In this document: piece after piece, positions 1 to 5,110 of the stretch
Layout of the letters: every line of letters starts with the position of its first letter
Numbering within the stretch: the stretch's first letter is position 1
DNA from: Campylobacterales bacterium
GTDB lineage: Bacteria; Campylobacterota; Campylobacteria; Campylobacterales; Nitratiruptoraceae
Length of the DNA stretch: 5,110 nt
Direction of reading: 5' to 3'
NCBI GenBank assembly: GCA_027068245.1
Contig: JAMOUF010000325.1
Coordinates: 1 to 5,110 of the forward strand
Made by a program: the position numbers and the translations under genes
Notes under the pieces: generated by a model
What the model was told of the DNA's origin: nothing
The model's database searches: none
The model's input: only the letters and a program-made list of their open reading frames with translations

Positions 1-291
1 AAAATAGCTCGAATCTATCATCCTTGCCATGGCGCAGCATGCTATTTTTGGCATAACCACCCTTTTTTGTGGCGCTATTATCTTTACGCTTTGGCCCATA
101 AACCCCACACCGCAAAACAGAACCCATTCGTTTTGGCTCTCTTTGGCCCTTTTTGCCAGTTCCAGACTGTCCCCGGTGATATCGGCAATCTCGAATACCT
201 CGTCCTTTTGGTAGTAGTGGGCTACAATGGTTACGCCCAGCTTCTCTTTCAGCTCTTTTATCTTATCTTGCAATACTTTCTTCTCATTCAC
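1..291 (-). CDS. nadA: Quinolinate synthase NadA, N-terminal part (cut by window edge)
   Basis: NadA is a cytosolic [4Fe-4S] enzyme that condenses iminoaspartate with dihydroxyacetone phosphate to quinolinate in de novo NAD synthesis. Reading leftwards, 97 codons are open from a GTG at 291-289 to base 1, with no stop; the family is usually about 300-350 residues, so roughly two thirds is missing. Visible motifs are VAHYYQKDEV (23-32), DITGDSLELAK (37-47), FCGVGFMGQSVKI (59-71) and ACCAMARMID (84-93), whose C86 (or C85) is the expected first iron-sulfur ligand. The last motif is the form I associate with Campylobacterota. The usual FMAE/FMGE reads FMGQ here. The GTG start is chosen because AGGA lies about 6 bases upstream and the nearby ATG is out of frame. 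It diverges from plsY across a shared promoter region. The family assignment is secure. Confidence 0.95.
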   Translation of the reverse strand, partial: MNEKKVLQDKIKELKEKLGVTIVAHYYQKDEVFEIADITGDSLELAKRAKESQNEWVLFCGVGFMGQSVKIIAPQKRVVMPKIACCAMARMIDSSYF

Positions 292-324
292 ACTGCTTCC
301 TTTGTATAAAGCTACTATTATGGA

Positions 325-338
325 ATTTTAGCTAAAAT
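325..338. promoter_or_regulatory. Perfect 14-base palindrome with back-to-back -10 boxes for nadA and plsY
   Basis: ATTTTAGCTAAAAT is self-complementary, so each strand reads GCTAAAAT, a typical extended -10 of Campylobacterota sigma-70 promoters. The + box (TAAAAT, 333-338) would start plsY RNA near 345; the - box (330 to 325) would start nadA RNA near 318. Both leaders would be about 25 bases, and both start codons lie about 40 bases from the dyad centre. No convincing -35 box is seen, which is usual in this group. The - strand direction has the more T-rich upstream tract. The palindrome is seen directly; its promoter role is inferred. A regulator site is an alternative or additional reading. 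Confidence 0.6.
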
Positions 339-341
339 AGA

Positions 342-354
342 TTAAAAATTTTAA
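342..354. repeat. AT-rich inverted repeat TTAAAA-A-TTTTAA in the nadA/plsY gap
   Basis: A 13-base dyad with 6-base arms around a central A lies just beside the 14-base palindrome, in the predicted plsY leader and the region upstream of the nadA -10. It could act as an UP-like A/T tract for nadA or as an operator, but such short A/T dyads are common by chance in A/T-rich intergenic DNA, so support is weak. Confidence 0.25.
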
Positions 355-369
355 AACCGAGGTGAATAT

Positions 370-1008
370 ATGGATTTTTTAACGAATCCAAATGTAATCT
401 TTTACATTTTGGCATATATAGTGGGTGGAATCCCCTTTGGATATATTTTGGCTAAAATCTTCGCAGGCGTAGATATAAAGAGTGAGGGCTCAAAAAGCAT
501 AGGAGCTACCAACGTGTTTAGGGTGGTGAAGAAAAAGGATGAGAAACTGGCTAAAAAGCTGGCGATAGCCACGGTGGTTTTCGATGCGCTAAAAGGGGCC
601 GTGCTGGTTTTGATAGCCAAGGCGCTGGGGTATCCGCCAGCCGTGCAGTGGATGGTAGCCATACTTGTGGTTTTGGGCCACTGCTACAGCCCCTTTTTGA
701 AATTTGAAGGGGGCAAAGGGGTGGCGACAGGCATGGGAGCCCTTATGGTGCTGCTTCCTACGGAGACGCTTATAGGCATAGCGGTATGGGCGATTGTGGC
801 AAAGAGCACAAAAATCTCCTCTTTGGCCTCTTTAGCCGGCCTTGCGGCCGTGGTGATATCAAGCTTCATCATCCATCCGCAGCTGCCGGGCGTCAAATCA
901 CACGCGCCCCTTCTCATACTTGCTTTCATCATCTTTTACAAACACCTGCCAAACATCTACAGGCTCATAAAGGGTGAAGAGAAAAAGGTGGCCCAGGCCG
1001 ATGTATAA
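370..1008 (+). CDS. plsY: Glycerol-3-phosphate acyltransferase PlsY
   Basis: PlsY is an inner-membrane enzyme that moves an acyl group from acyl-phosphate to the 1-position of glycerol 3-phosphate, giving lysophosphatidate, the first step of phospholipid synthesis. The 212-residue protein is of family length and very hydrophobic, with several membrane segments (roughly 9-29, 65-84, 92-108 and more towards the C-terminus). All three signature loops are present: GGIPFGYILAK (19-29), EGSKSIGATNVFRV (39-52, a Campylobacterota-like variant of GSGNPGATN) and GHCYSPFLKFEGGKGVATG (103-121). D72-x-x-K75-G76 matches the conserved DxxKG. A basic tail ends the protein. The ATG at 370 follows GAGGTGA (359-365) at ideal spacing. 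It overlaps folB by 8 bases, suggesting co-translation; I recall the same neighbourhood (plsY, folB, cosR) in Campylobacter. Confidence 0.95.
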   Translation: MDFLTNPNVIFYILAYIVGGIPFGYILAKIFAGVDIKSEGSKSIGATNVFRVVKKKDEKLAKKLAIATVVFDALKGAVLVLIAKALGYPPAVQWMVAILVVLGHCYSPFLKFEGGKGVATGMGALMVLLPTETLIGIAVWAIVAKSTKISSLASLAGLAAVVISSFIIHPQLPGVKSHAPLLILAFIIFYKHLPNIYRLIKGEEKKVAQADV

Positions 1009-1342
1009 GATAGAGATAAAAAATCTGGAGTTCTACGCTATTTTGGGGATGTTGGAAAAAGAGAGGCATATGCTGCAAAAGGTCAATGTATATGTGGCTC
1101 TTTGGTATGAATACAAAGAAAACATCATAGACTATGCCAAAATCGCCTCTTTGGTGAAAAAAACCGTCAAAAAGGAGCGTTTTTTCCTCATAGAGGAGGC
1201 TCTGGAGCACCTGGCCTCCAAAATACACTCCCTCTATCCGGAGATAGAAAAACTCAAAATCACCATCTCAAAACCCCAGATTCTTGAGGATGCCGTCCCG
1301 TCGGTAACACTGAAAAAAAGCTTCAAACATAAAAAAGTTTAA
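1001..1342 (+). CDS. folB: Dihydroneopterin aldolase FolB
   Basis: FolB cleaves 7,8-dihydroneopterin to 6-hydroxymethyl-dihydropterin and glycolaldehyde in folate synthesis; it forms cytosolic octamers. The 113-residue protein aligns well by eye with E. coli FolB: LGMLEKE (15-21) with the conserved Glu at 21, IIDYAKIA (42-49) with Tyr45, RFFLIEEA (60-67) with the pterin-anchoring Glu65, and ITISKP (87-92) with Lys91. The Tyr-Glu and Glu-Lys spacings (20 and 26 residues) equal those of S. aureus FolB, while the loop between Glu21 and Tyr45 is about 8 residues shorter. The ATG at 1001 is preferred over an in-frame GTG at 974 because the family begins at MYKIEIKNLEF and AAGGTGG lies at 985-991. 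It overlaps the plsY end. Its last codons lie inside the repeat array that precedes the regulator gene. Confidence 0.9.
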   Translation: MYKIEIKNLEFYAILGMLEKERHMLQKVNVYVALWYEYKENIIDYAKIASLVKKTVKKERFFLIEEALEHLASKIHSLYPEIEKLKITISKPQILEDAVPSVTLKKSFKHKKV

Positions 1343-1376
1343 ATGAAGTTGAAAAAAAGTTTAAATTTAGTTGAAA
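1337..1376 (+). promoter_or_regulatory. Four GTTKAAA direct repeats at exact 11-base period, candidate response-regulator operator
   Basis: GTTTAAA (1337), GTTGAAA (1348), GTTTAAA (1359) and GTTGAAA (1370) start exactly 11 bases apart, alternating T and G at position 4. The pairs also make a 24-base near-duplicate (1331-1354 and 1353-1376, 22 of 24 identical) with a 22-base shift. Such helical-phase direct repeats are the classic target of OmpR/PhoB-family dimers bound head to tail. The array ends 6 bases before the TATAAT box of the regulator gene, so bound protein would cover the -35 region. As I recall, the Helicobacter homologue HsrA/HP1043 binds TTTAAG-like direct repeats including its own promoter, which fits. 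The repeats are observed; binding and autoregulation are inferred. Confidence 0.65.
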
Positions 1377-1382
1377 TTGTGA

Positions 1383-1388
1383 TATAAT
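1383..1388 (+). promoter_or_regulatory. Promoter -10 box (TATAAT) for the regulator-kinase operon
   Basis: GTGATATAATTTTGG contains a consensus TATAAT at 1383-1388. Transcription would begin near 1395, leaving a leader of about 30 bases before the regulator start. There is no good -35 hexamer at the 17-base spacing; that place is filled by the third repeat of the GTTKAAA array. This gives the two-component genes their own promoter inside a row of same-strand genes. Confidence 0.7.
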
Positions 1389-1424
1389 TTTGGCAATTCT
1401 TAAAAAAAGCTAAGGGGCGGATGA

Positions 1425-2096
1425 ATGAGAATCTTAATTGTAGAAGATGAGGTGACACTGAATAGAACGCTTGCGGAGGGACTGAAGGAGTTCGGATATC
1501 AAAGCGATATCAGCGAGAGTTTAAAAGACGCACAATACTATTTAGATATTAGAAACTACGACCTGATACTGGTAGACTGGATGCTTCCTGACGGCAGCGG
1601 ACTGGAGCTTGTAACCCAGGTAAAGCAGGACAATCCAAAAACGGTTATCATAGTGCTTTCCGCAAGGGATGACAAAGACAGCGAGATAGAGGCTTTAAGG
1701 GCCGGAGCCGACGACTACATCAGAAAACCGTTCGATTTCGACGTTCTTGTGGCACGAATCGAAGCCAGACTCAGATTTGGCGGCAGCAGCATTATAGAGA
1801 TTAAAGATTTGATTATCAATCCGGAAGAGGAGAAAATCATATACAGGGAAAAGGAGATAGAGCTTAAAGGGAAGCCTTTCGAGGTTTTGACCCACCTGGC
1901 AAGACACAAGGACCAGATAGTTTCAAAAGAGCAGCTTCTGGACGCGATATGGGAAGAGCCCGAGCTTGTGACACCAAACGTGATTGAGGTGGCAATCAAT
2001 CAGATCAGACAAAAACTTGACAAACCTCTGGGAATTCAAACCATTGAAACGGTAAGAAGAAGAGGTTACAGGTTTTGTTATCCTCGCAAAGTATAA
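1425..2096 (+). CDS. cosR: OmpR-family response regulator, CosR/HsrA type, with intact receiver
   Basis: This is a 223-residue two-domain transcription factor. The receiver (1-120) has all canonical residues: E7-D8 acidic pocket, phosphoacceptor D51 in LVDWMLPDGSG, S79, Y98 and K101-P102. The winged-helix domain (about 124-223) carries ELKGKPFEVLTHLARH, DQIVSKEQLLDAIWEEPE, VTPNVIEVAINQIRQK and TVRRRGYRFCYP, nearly identical to what I recall of C. jejuni CosR (Cj0355c) and H. pylori HsrA (HP1043). Cys218 occupies the position of the CosR cysteine. Those homologues are essential orphan regulators linked to oxidative-stress genes, and they lack normal phosphoacceptor sites; this one looks phosphorylatable and has a kinase gene directly downstream. 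The ATG at 1425 follows AAGGGGCGG (1412-1420); an out-of-frame ATG at 1421 is ignored. It is probably autoregulated through the upstream repeats. Confidence 0.93.
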   Translation: MRILIVEDEVTLNRTLAEGLKEFGYQSDISESLKDAQYYLDIRNYDLILVDWMLPDGSGLELVTQVKQDNPKTVIIVLSARDDKDSEIEALRAGADDYIRKPFDFDVLVARIEARLRFGGSSIIEIKDLIINPEEEKIIYREKEIELKGKPFEVLTHLARHKDQIVSKEQLLDAIWEEPELVTPNVIEVAINQIRQKLDKPLGIQTIETVRRRGYRFCYPRKV

Positions 2097-3355
2097 AAAG
2101 ACGCCTTCTTTGGCAGTTGGTGCTGGCCTCGGCCGTGCTGATTGCCCTTTTTTCCACGATTCTTTACACCATAATCAAAAAAAACGTATATGAAGAGGTA
2201 AGCGAACAGCTTATAAAACAGGCCACATACCTAAGTTCGAGCAAGGAGATAAAGTCCGCATATCTGCAAAAGACTATGGGAATATCGGTGAAAATCGTCC
2301 CCAAACCCCCAAATATCCAGGACGTTACCGTCATAAAGACAAAAGAGAACAACAGATACTATCTAACCCTATTCTACCCTTACGACTTCCAGCAAAGAAC
2401 CTACCTGGAGCTGAAAAAAGACGTTACCTCGATAGAGAAATTTTTGAAAAAACTGCTTAAAGTCATAATCATCACCAATATCATAAGTTTCTTTCTAATC
2501 ATTCTTATAGCCTATCTGGTGGCAAGCTCCATGACCGTATACATAAAATCCCTTACAAACAAGCTTAGCAAGCTGAACGAGGAGATGTTGAAGCCAATCA
2601 AGGTAAGAGACCTGCCCGACGAGTTTCAACCCCTTGGGAAGTCGATAAATATGCTGATAAACCGGATACAGACATTTATAAAATACCAAAAAGAGCTCTT
2701 TATAGGCATCGCCCACGAATTAAAGACCCCTTTGGCGGTTATGAAACTCAAAAACGAGGTTACGCTGATAAAACCAAGAGAGCCAAAAGAGTATATCGAA
2801 ACCATCAAACTAAATATCAAAACCATAAACGAGATGAATAAAATGATAGAAAACGTGCTAAAAATCGGCCGCCAGGAGGCCGACCAGTTCGAGCCGCCCG
2901 TTAGAATGGATCTGATAGAGTATCTTAGGGAAAAGAGCAGAAACTACCAGCTTCTGGCAGAAAACGAGGGGAAGCGGCTCAAAATGGACCTAAAACCCAA
3001 AAGTTATACAATGATGCTCCAACCCACCCTTTTGAACCACATCATCCAAAACTTCATACAAAACGCGATAAAGTTCACCCAAAAAGGCGGGACAATCGAG
3101 CTTAAATCCACCCCTGTAAAAGAGGGTATAAAAATAGAGGTTATGGACGAGGGGCCGGGAATAGACGAGAAAAAAGACCTCTTTGCGCCCTTTAAAAGAG
3201 AGGGGGAAAAGGGGGGCGTGGGCCTTGGGCTCTTTTTGGCTAAAAGCGCGGCGGACGCCATGGGGGCAAGAATATATATAAAAAACAGAAAAGACAAAAA
3301 GGGGGCCGTAGCCACGCTTATCATTCCATCCAAACTTGTTTGTCCGCTTTGTTAA
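2075..3355 (+). CDS. Membrane sensor histidine kinase, partner of the CosR-type regulator
   Basis: This 426-residue class I sensor kinase presumably phosphorylates D51 of the upstream regulator. Segments in order: short basic start, membrane helix (11-34), extracytoplasmic sensor loop of about 92 residues (35-126) without cysteine, second helix (about 127-152), HAMP-like linker (about 153-200), H box GIAHELKTPLAVMK with His214, N box HIIQNFIQNAIKF with N330, G1 box MDEGPGID (357-364), an F-box-like DLFAPFKRE, and G2 box GGVGLGL (380-386). All catalytic elements are present. The start is taken as TTG at 2075: there is no ATG or GTG before the first helix, and AGAGG lies 9 bases upstream. It overlaps the regulator gene by 22 bases, suggesting coupled translation. 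The protein ends in CPLC. The sensed signal cannot be read from sequence, and I do not recognise a named orthologue. Confidence 0.92.
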   Translation: MLSSQSIKRRLLWQLVLASAVLIALFSTILYTIIKKNVYEEVSEQLIKQATYLSSSKEIKSAYLQKTMGISVKIVPKPPNIQDVTVIKTKENNRYYLTLFYPYDFQQRTYLELKKDVTSIEKFLKKLLKVIIITNIISFFLIILIAYLVASSMTVYIKSLTNKLSKLNEEMLKPIKVRDLPDEFQPLGKSINMLINRIQTFIKYQKELFIGIAHELKTPLAVMKLKNEVTLIKPREPKEYIETIKLNIKTINEMNKMIENVLKIGRQEADQFEPPVRMDLIEYLREKSRNYQLLAENEGKRLKMDLKPKSYTMMLQPTLLNHIIQNFIQNAIKFTQKGGTIELKSTPVKEGIKIEVMDEGPGIDEKKDLFAPFKREGEKGGVGLGLFLAKSAADAMGARIYIKNRKDKKGAVATLIIPSKLVCPLC

Positions 3356-3378
3356 AGTTTTTTTAAGCCAAAATCGGC

Positions 3379-3384
3379 TATAAA
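3379..3384 (+). promoter_or_regulatory. Likely promoter -10 box for the ferredoxin-ppx pair
   Basis: TATAAA in GGCTATAAATC is a good Campylobacterota extended -10, with a T-rich tract (T7 at 3358-3364) upstream and no clear -35 box. RNA would begin near 3391, with a leader of about 25 bases before the ferredoxin start. A short dyad, AGCC-6-GGCT (3366-3379), abuts the box. TTAAAG (3352-3357) and TTTAAG (3362-3367), 10 bases apart, could be degenerate regulator half-sites. Readthrough from the kinase gene is also likely, since no convincing terminator separates them. Confidence 0.5.
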
Positions 3385-3416
3385 TCAGTTTATTAATAAT
3401 TTTTGAGGGGGAAAAT

Positions 3417-3671
3417 GTGTCTTTAATGATAACTGAAGAGTGTATTGCCTGTGACGCCTGTAGGGAGGAGTGCCCCACACAGGCTATAGAAGAGGGAGAT
3501 CCTATATATATAATAGATCCGGACAGATGCACCGAATGCGTGGGTTTTTACGATGAGCCTGCGTGTATAGCCGTATGTCCCGTGGACTGCATAGTCCCAG
3601 ACCCGGATAATGTGGAGACTATGGCCGAACTTAAACTTAAATTTCAGCAAATAAGCGCGGAAGAGGAGTGA
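3417..3671 (+). CDS. fdxA: 2[4Fe-4S] ferredoxin, Allochromatium (Alvin) type
   Basis: This 84-residue low-potential electron carrier has two [4Fe-4S] clusters. The first ligand set is C9-x2-C12-x2-C15-x3-C19-P; the second is C38-x2-C41-x8-C50-x3-C54-P. The eight-residue loop between C41 and C50 and the charged C-terminal helix (about 64-84) mark the Allochromatium vinosum subtype, which is known for very negative potentials. C58 in CPVDC is an extra cysteine. The sequence resembles H. pylori FdxA (HP0277), which, as I recall, is also followed by a ppx/gppA gene; in C. jejuni the equivalent is called fdxB. The start is GTG at 3417, after GAGGGGG (3405-3411). An ATG at 3415 is out of frame and stops after three codons, and the in-frame ATG at 3426 is too far from the ribosome site. 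The redox partner is unknown. Confidence 0.93.
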   Translation: MSLMITEECIACDACREECPTQAIEEGDPIYIIDPDRCTECVGFYDEPACIAVCPVDCIVPDPDNVETMAELKLKFQQISAEEE

Positions 3672-5110
3672 TGCCTAAACGCGTCGCCATCATCGATATC
3701 GGCTCCAACTCCGCCAGAATGATAGTGGTGGAGAGGACCAGCCGATTTGGTTTCTATCTGATAGAGGAGGCCAAAAGCAAGGTCAGAATCGGCGAGGGAG
3801 CCTACGAATATGGCGGTGTACTGCAAGAGATACCGATGCAAAGGGCTCTTAACGCCTTAAGAGAATTTAAATACATCGCACAAAACCTCAAAGCCAGAAA
3901 GATACTCTCTATCGCCACATCCGCCCTAAGAGACGCTCCAAACAGTGCCTACTTCAAATCAAAGGTAAAAAAAGAGATAGGGCTTGACATCAATATCATC
4001 GACGGCAAGACCGAGGCTCTGCTTGGTGGAATAGCCGCTGCGAACCTGCTGCCCGTAAAAGACGGTGTTACGATCGATATTGGCGGAGGTTCCACGGAGT
4101 TTGCTTTGATAAAAGACAAAAGGGTGCTTGATACCATCTCTTTGGATCTTGGGACGGTGAGGCTAAAAGAGCTCTTTTTTGACAAGGATAAAAACATCAA
4201 AAAGGCGATAGCCTTTATCCACGATGCCCTAAAGGATGTGCCATTACATTTCAAAAACGATACCGCCATAGGAATCGGCGGGACCATAAGAGCTATAAGC
4301 CGGGCCATAATGATAAAAAACAACTATCCGCTCGATAAACTGCACGCCTTTACCTACGATGTCAAAGAGGAGATGAAATTTATCGATAAAATCATCACCT
4401 CCCCGGTAACGAAACTTAAAAAACTAAATATCAAAAAAGAGCGCTACGATACAATAAAAGAGGGAAGCCTGATATTTAGGGAGGTGCTTAAATTTTTGGA
4501 TGCAAAAAGGGTTGTAACCAGCGCGGCAGGCATCAGAGAGGGTCTCTTTTTGAAAGATCTGCTTAGAAACAGCGGATACAGGTTTCCGCCCAACTTCGAG
4601 CCCAGCGTCAGAAGCATCCAGGACAGGTTCTGCCTTGACGAAAAACGGTGCAGATGCATCCACGGATATACAAAAAAGATATATGAGAGGCTATATCCGC
4701 TGTTTGATCCACAAAAAGAGCATGAAAGAGAGTTGCTTATCGCCAGCAAACTGCTAAATATCGGGATAAAGATAGATTATATGGAGCACCACAAACACAG
4801 CTCATATATTATTTTAAACGATCTGAACTACAACGTAACCCATCAAGAGATCGTCACCATAGCCACGCTGGTCAGGTATCACAAAAGAAAGCTGCCCTCT
4901 AAAAACCATATAAAAAATTTCGCCCCGCTTCTTCCACCTACAGATACCATCAACTGGTTAAGTTTCATTCTCTCTTTGGCGGAGACGTTAAACAGGGATC
5001 TTACCTGCCCAAATATCAGCGTGGAATTTGCAAAAAAGGTTTTGACGATCTATACTGACAGGGAGCTTTACCTGGCCAAAGAGGAGATAAAAACCCTTGA
5101 AAAACCCGCC
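3671..5110 (+). CDS. ppx: Ppx/GppA family phosphatase (exopolyphosphatase / pppGpp hydrolase), 3' end cut
   Basis: Family members release phosphate from the ends of polyphosphate and/or convert pppGpp to ppGpp, linking phosphate storage to the stringent response. From ATG 3671 the frame stays open for 480 codons to the window edge; the family is about 480-520 residues, so little is missing. The actin-like ATPase fold shows IDIGSNSARMIV (8-19), ATSALRDA, the second phosphate loop IDIGGGSTEFAL (135-146), IGIGGTIRAIS (200-210) and TSAAGIREGL. The HD-like C-terminal domain has EHHKHSSYIILN (372-383) and ATLVRYHKRKLP, matching E. coli Ppx. C321, C327 and C329 form an unusual small cluster between the two halves. 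The start overlaps the ferredoxin stop by one base (TGATG) with GAGGAG just upstream, so translation is likely coupled. Ppx versus GppA activity cannot be decided from sequence. Confidence 0.93.
   Translation, partial: MPKRVAIIDIGSNSARMIVVERTSRFGFYLIEEAKSKVRIGEGAYEYGGVLQEIPMQRALNALREFKYIAQNLKARKILSIATSALRDAPNSAYFKSKVKKEIGLDINIIDGKTEALLGGIAAANLLPVKDGVTIDIGGGSTEFALIKDKRVLDTISLDLGTVRLKELFFDKDKNIKKAIAFIHDALKDVPLHFKNDTAIGIGGTIRAISRAIMIKNNYPLDKLHAFTYDVKEEMKFIDKIITSPVTKLKKLNIKKERYDTIKEGSLIFREVLKFLDAKRVVTSAAGIREGLFLKDLLRNSGYRFPPNFEPSVRSIQDRFCLDEKRCRCIHGYTKKIYERLYPLFDPQKEHERELLIASKLLNIGIKIDYMEHHKHSSYIILNDLNYNVTHQEIVTIATLVRYHKRKLPSKNHIKNFAPLLPPTDTINWLSFILSLAETLNRDLTCPNISVEFAKKVLTIYTDRELYLAKEEIKTLEKPA

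Noticed and set aside
29..309. Two overlapping + strand open frames (61 and 80 residues)
   Set aside because: They lie opposite the clear nadA coding sequence, have no family resemblance, and lack a promoter or ribosome site.
974..1000. GTG at 974 as the folB start
   Set aside because: It would add a basic 9-residue extension buried in plsY. The family starts at MYKIEI, and the ATG at 1001 has a ribosome site.
1421..1450. ATG at 1421 starting a short peptide before the regulator
   Set aside because: It stops after nine codons and reads out of frame with the regulator. MRILIVEDE from 1425 matches the family start.
3347..3364. CTTT-GTT-AAAG followed by seven T as a terminator after the kinase
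   Set aside because: The stem is only four A/T-rich pairs with a three-base loop, too weak for a convincing intrinsic terminator.
3426..3428. In-frame ATG as the ferredoxin start
   Set aside because: It is 14 bases from the ribosome site and would drop the conserved MSL start seen in homologues.
2990..3532. A 180-residue minus-strand open frame across the kinase-ferredoxin junction
   Set aside because: It is antisense to two well-supported genes, has low-complexity hydrophobic sequence and no recognisable motif. It arises from the codon bias of the real strand.
3949..4323. Minus-strand open frame of 124 residues (and others at 4424-4749)
   Set aside because: They lie opposite the continuous Ppx/GppA frame, whose motifs confirm the + strand as coding.

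Overview
The window looks like chromosome from a member of the Campylobacterota (Epsilonproteobacteria). The case rests on family-specific protein sequence. NadA carries the ACCAMARMID signature. PlsY has GSKSIGATN in place of GSGNPGATN. A response regulator matches Campylobacter CosR and Helicobacter HsrA almost residue for residue in its DNA-binding domain. A ferredoxin-Ppx/GppA gene pair has the order I recall from H. pylori and C. jejuni. Promoters are of the T-rich, extended -10 type without clear -35 boxes. Heavy use of ATA (Ile) and AGA/AGG (Arg) codons would fit a thermophilic or vent-dwelling member, but that is only a hint. No mobile element, CRISPR array or RNA gene is visible. Coding density is very high, and the longest non-coding gap is about 80 bases.

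Layout: 1-291 is the 5' part of nadA (quinolinate synthase), read leftwards and cut by the window edge. A 78-base divergent promoter region (292-369) holds a perfect 14-base palindrome that supplies a -10 box to each strand. Reading right, plsY (370-1008, phospholipid acyltransferase) overlaps folB (1001-1342, dihydroneopterin aldolase) by 8 bases. A regulatory gap of about 80 bases follows, with four GTTKAAA units at an exact 11-base period directly upstream of a TATAAT box. It drives a two-component pair: a CosR/HsrA-type response regulator (1425-2096) and a membrane sensor histidine kinase (2075-3355), which overlap by 22 bases. After a 61-base gap with its own promoter come an Allochromatium-type 2[4Fe-4S] ferredoxin (3417-3671) and, overlapping it by one base, a Ppx/GppA phosphatase (3671 to beyond the right edge).

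The most interesting point is the two-component pair. In Campylobacter and Helicobacter, CosR/HsrA is known as an essential orphan regulator with a degenerate receiver and no partner kinase. Here the receiver has every canonical phosphorylation residue and sits directly upstream of a complete histidine kinase. This could be the ancestral, signal-responsive form of that system. The 11-base repeat array upstream is a strong candidate for its autoregulatory operator. The neighbouring ferredoxin and Ppx/GppA genes, and cysteines at the ends of both signalling proteins, hint at a redox or energy-state input, which is inference only.
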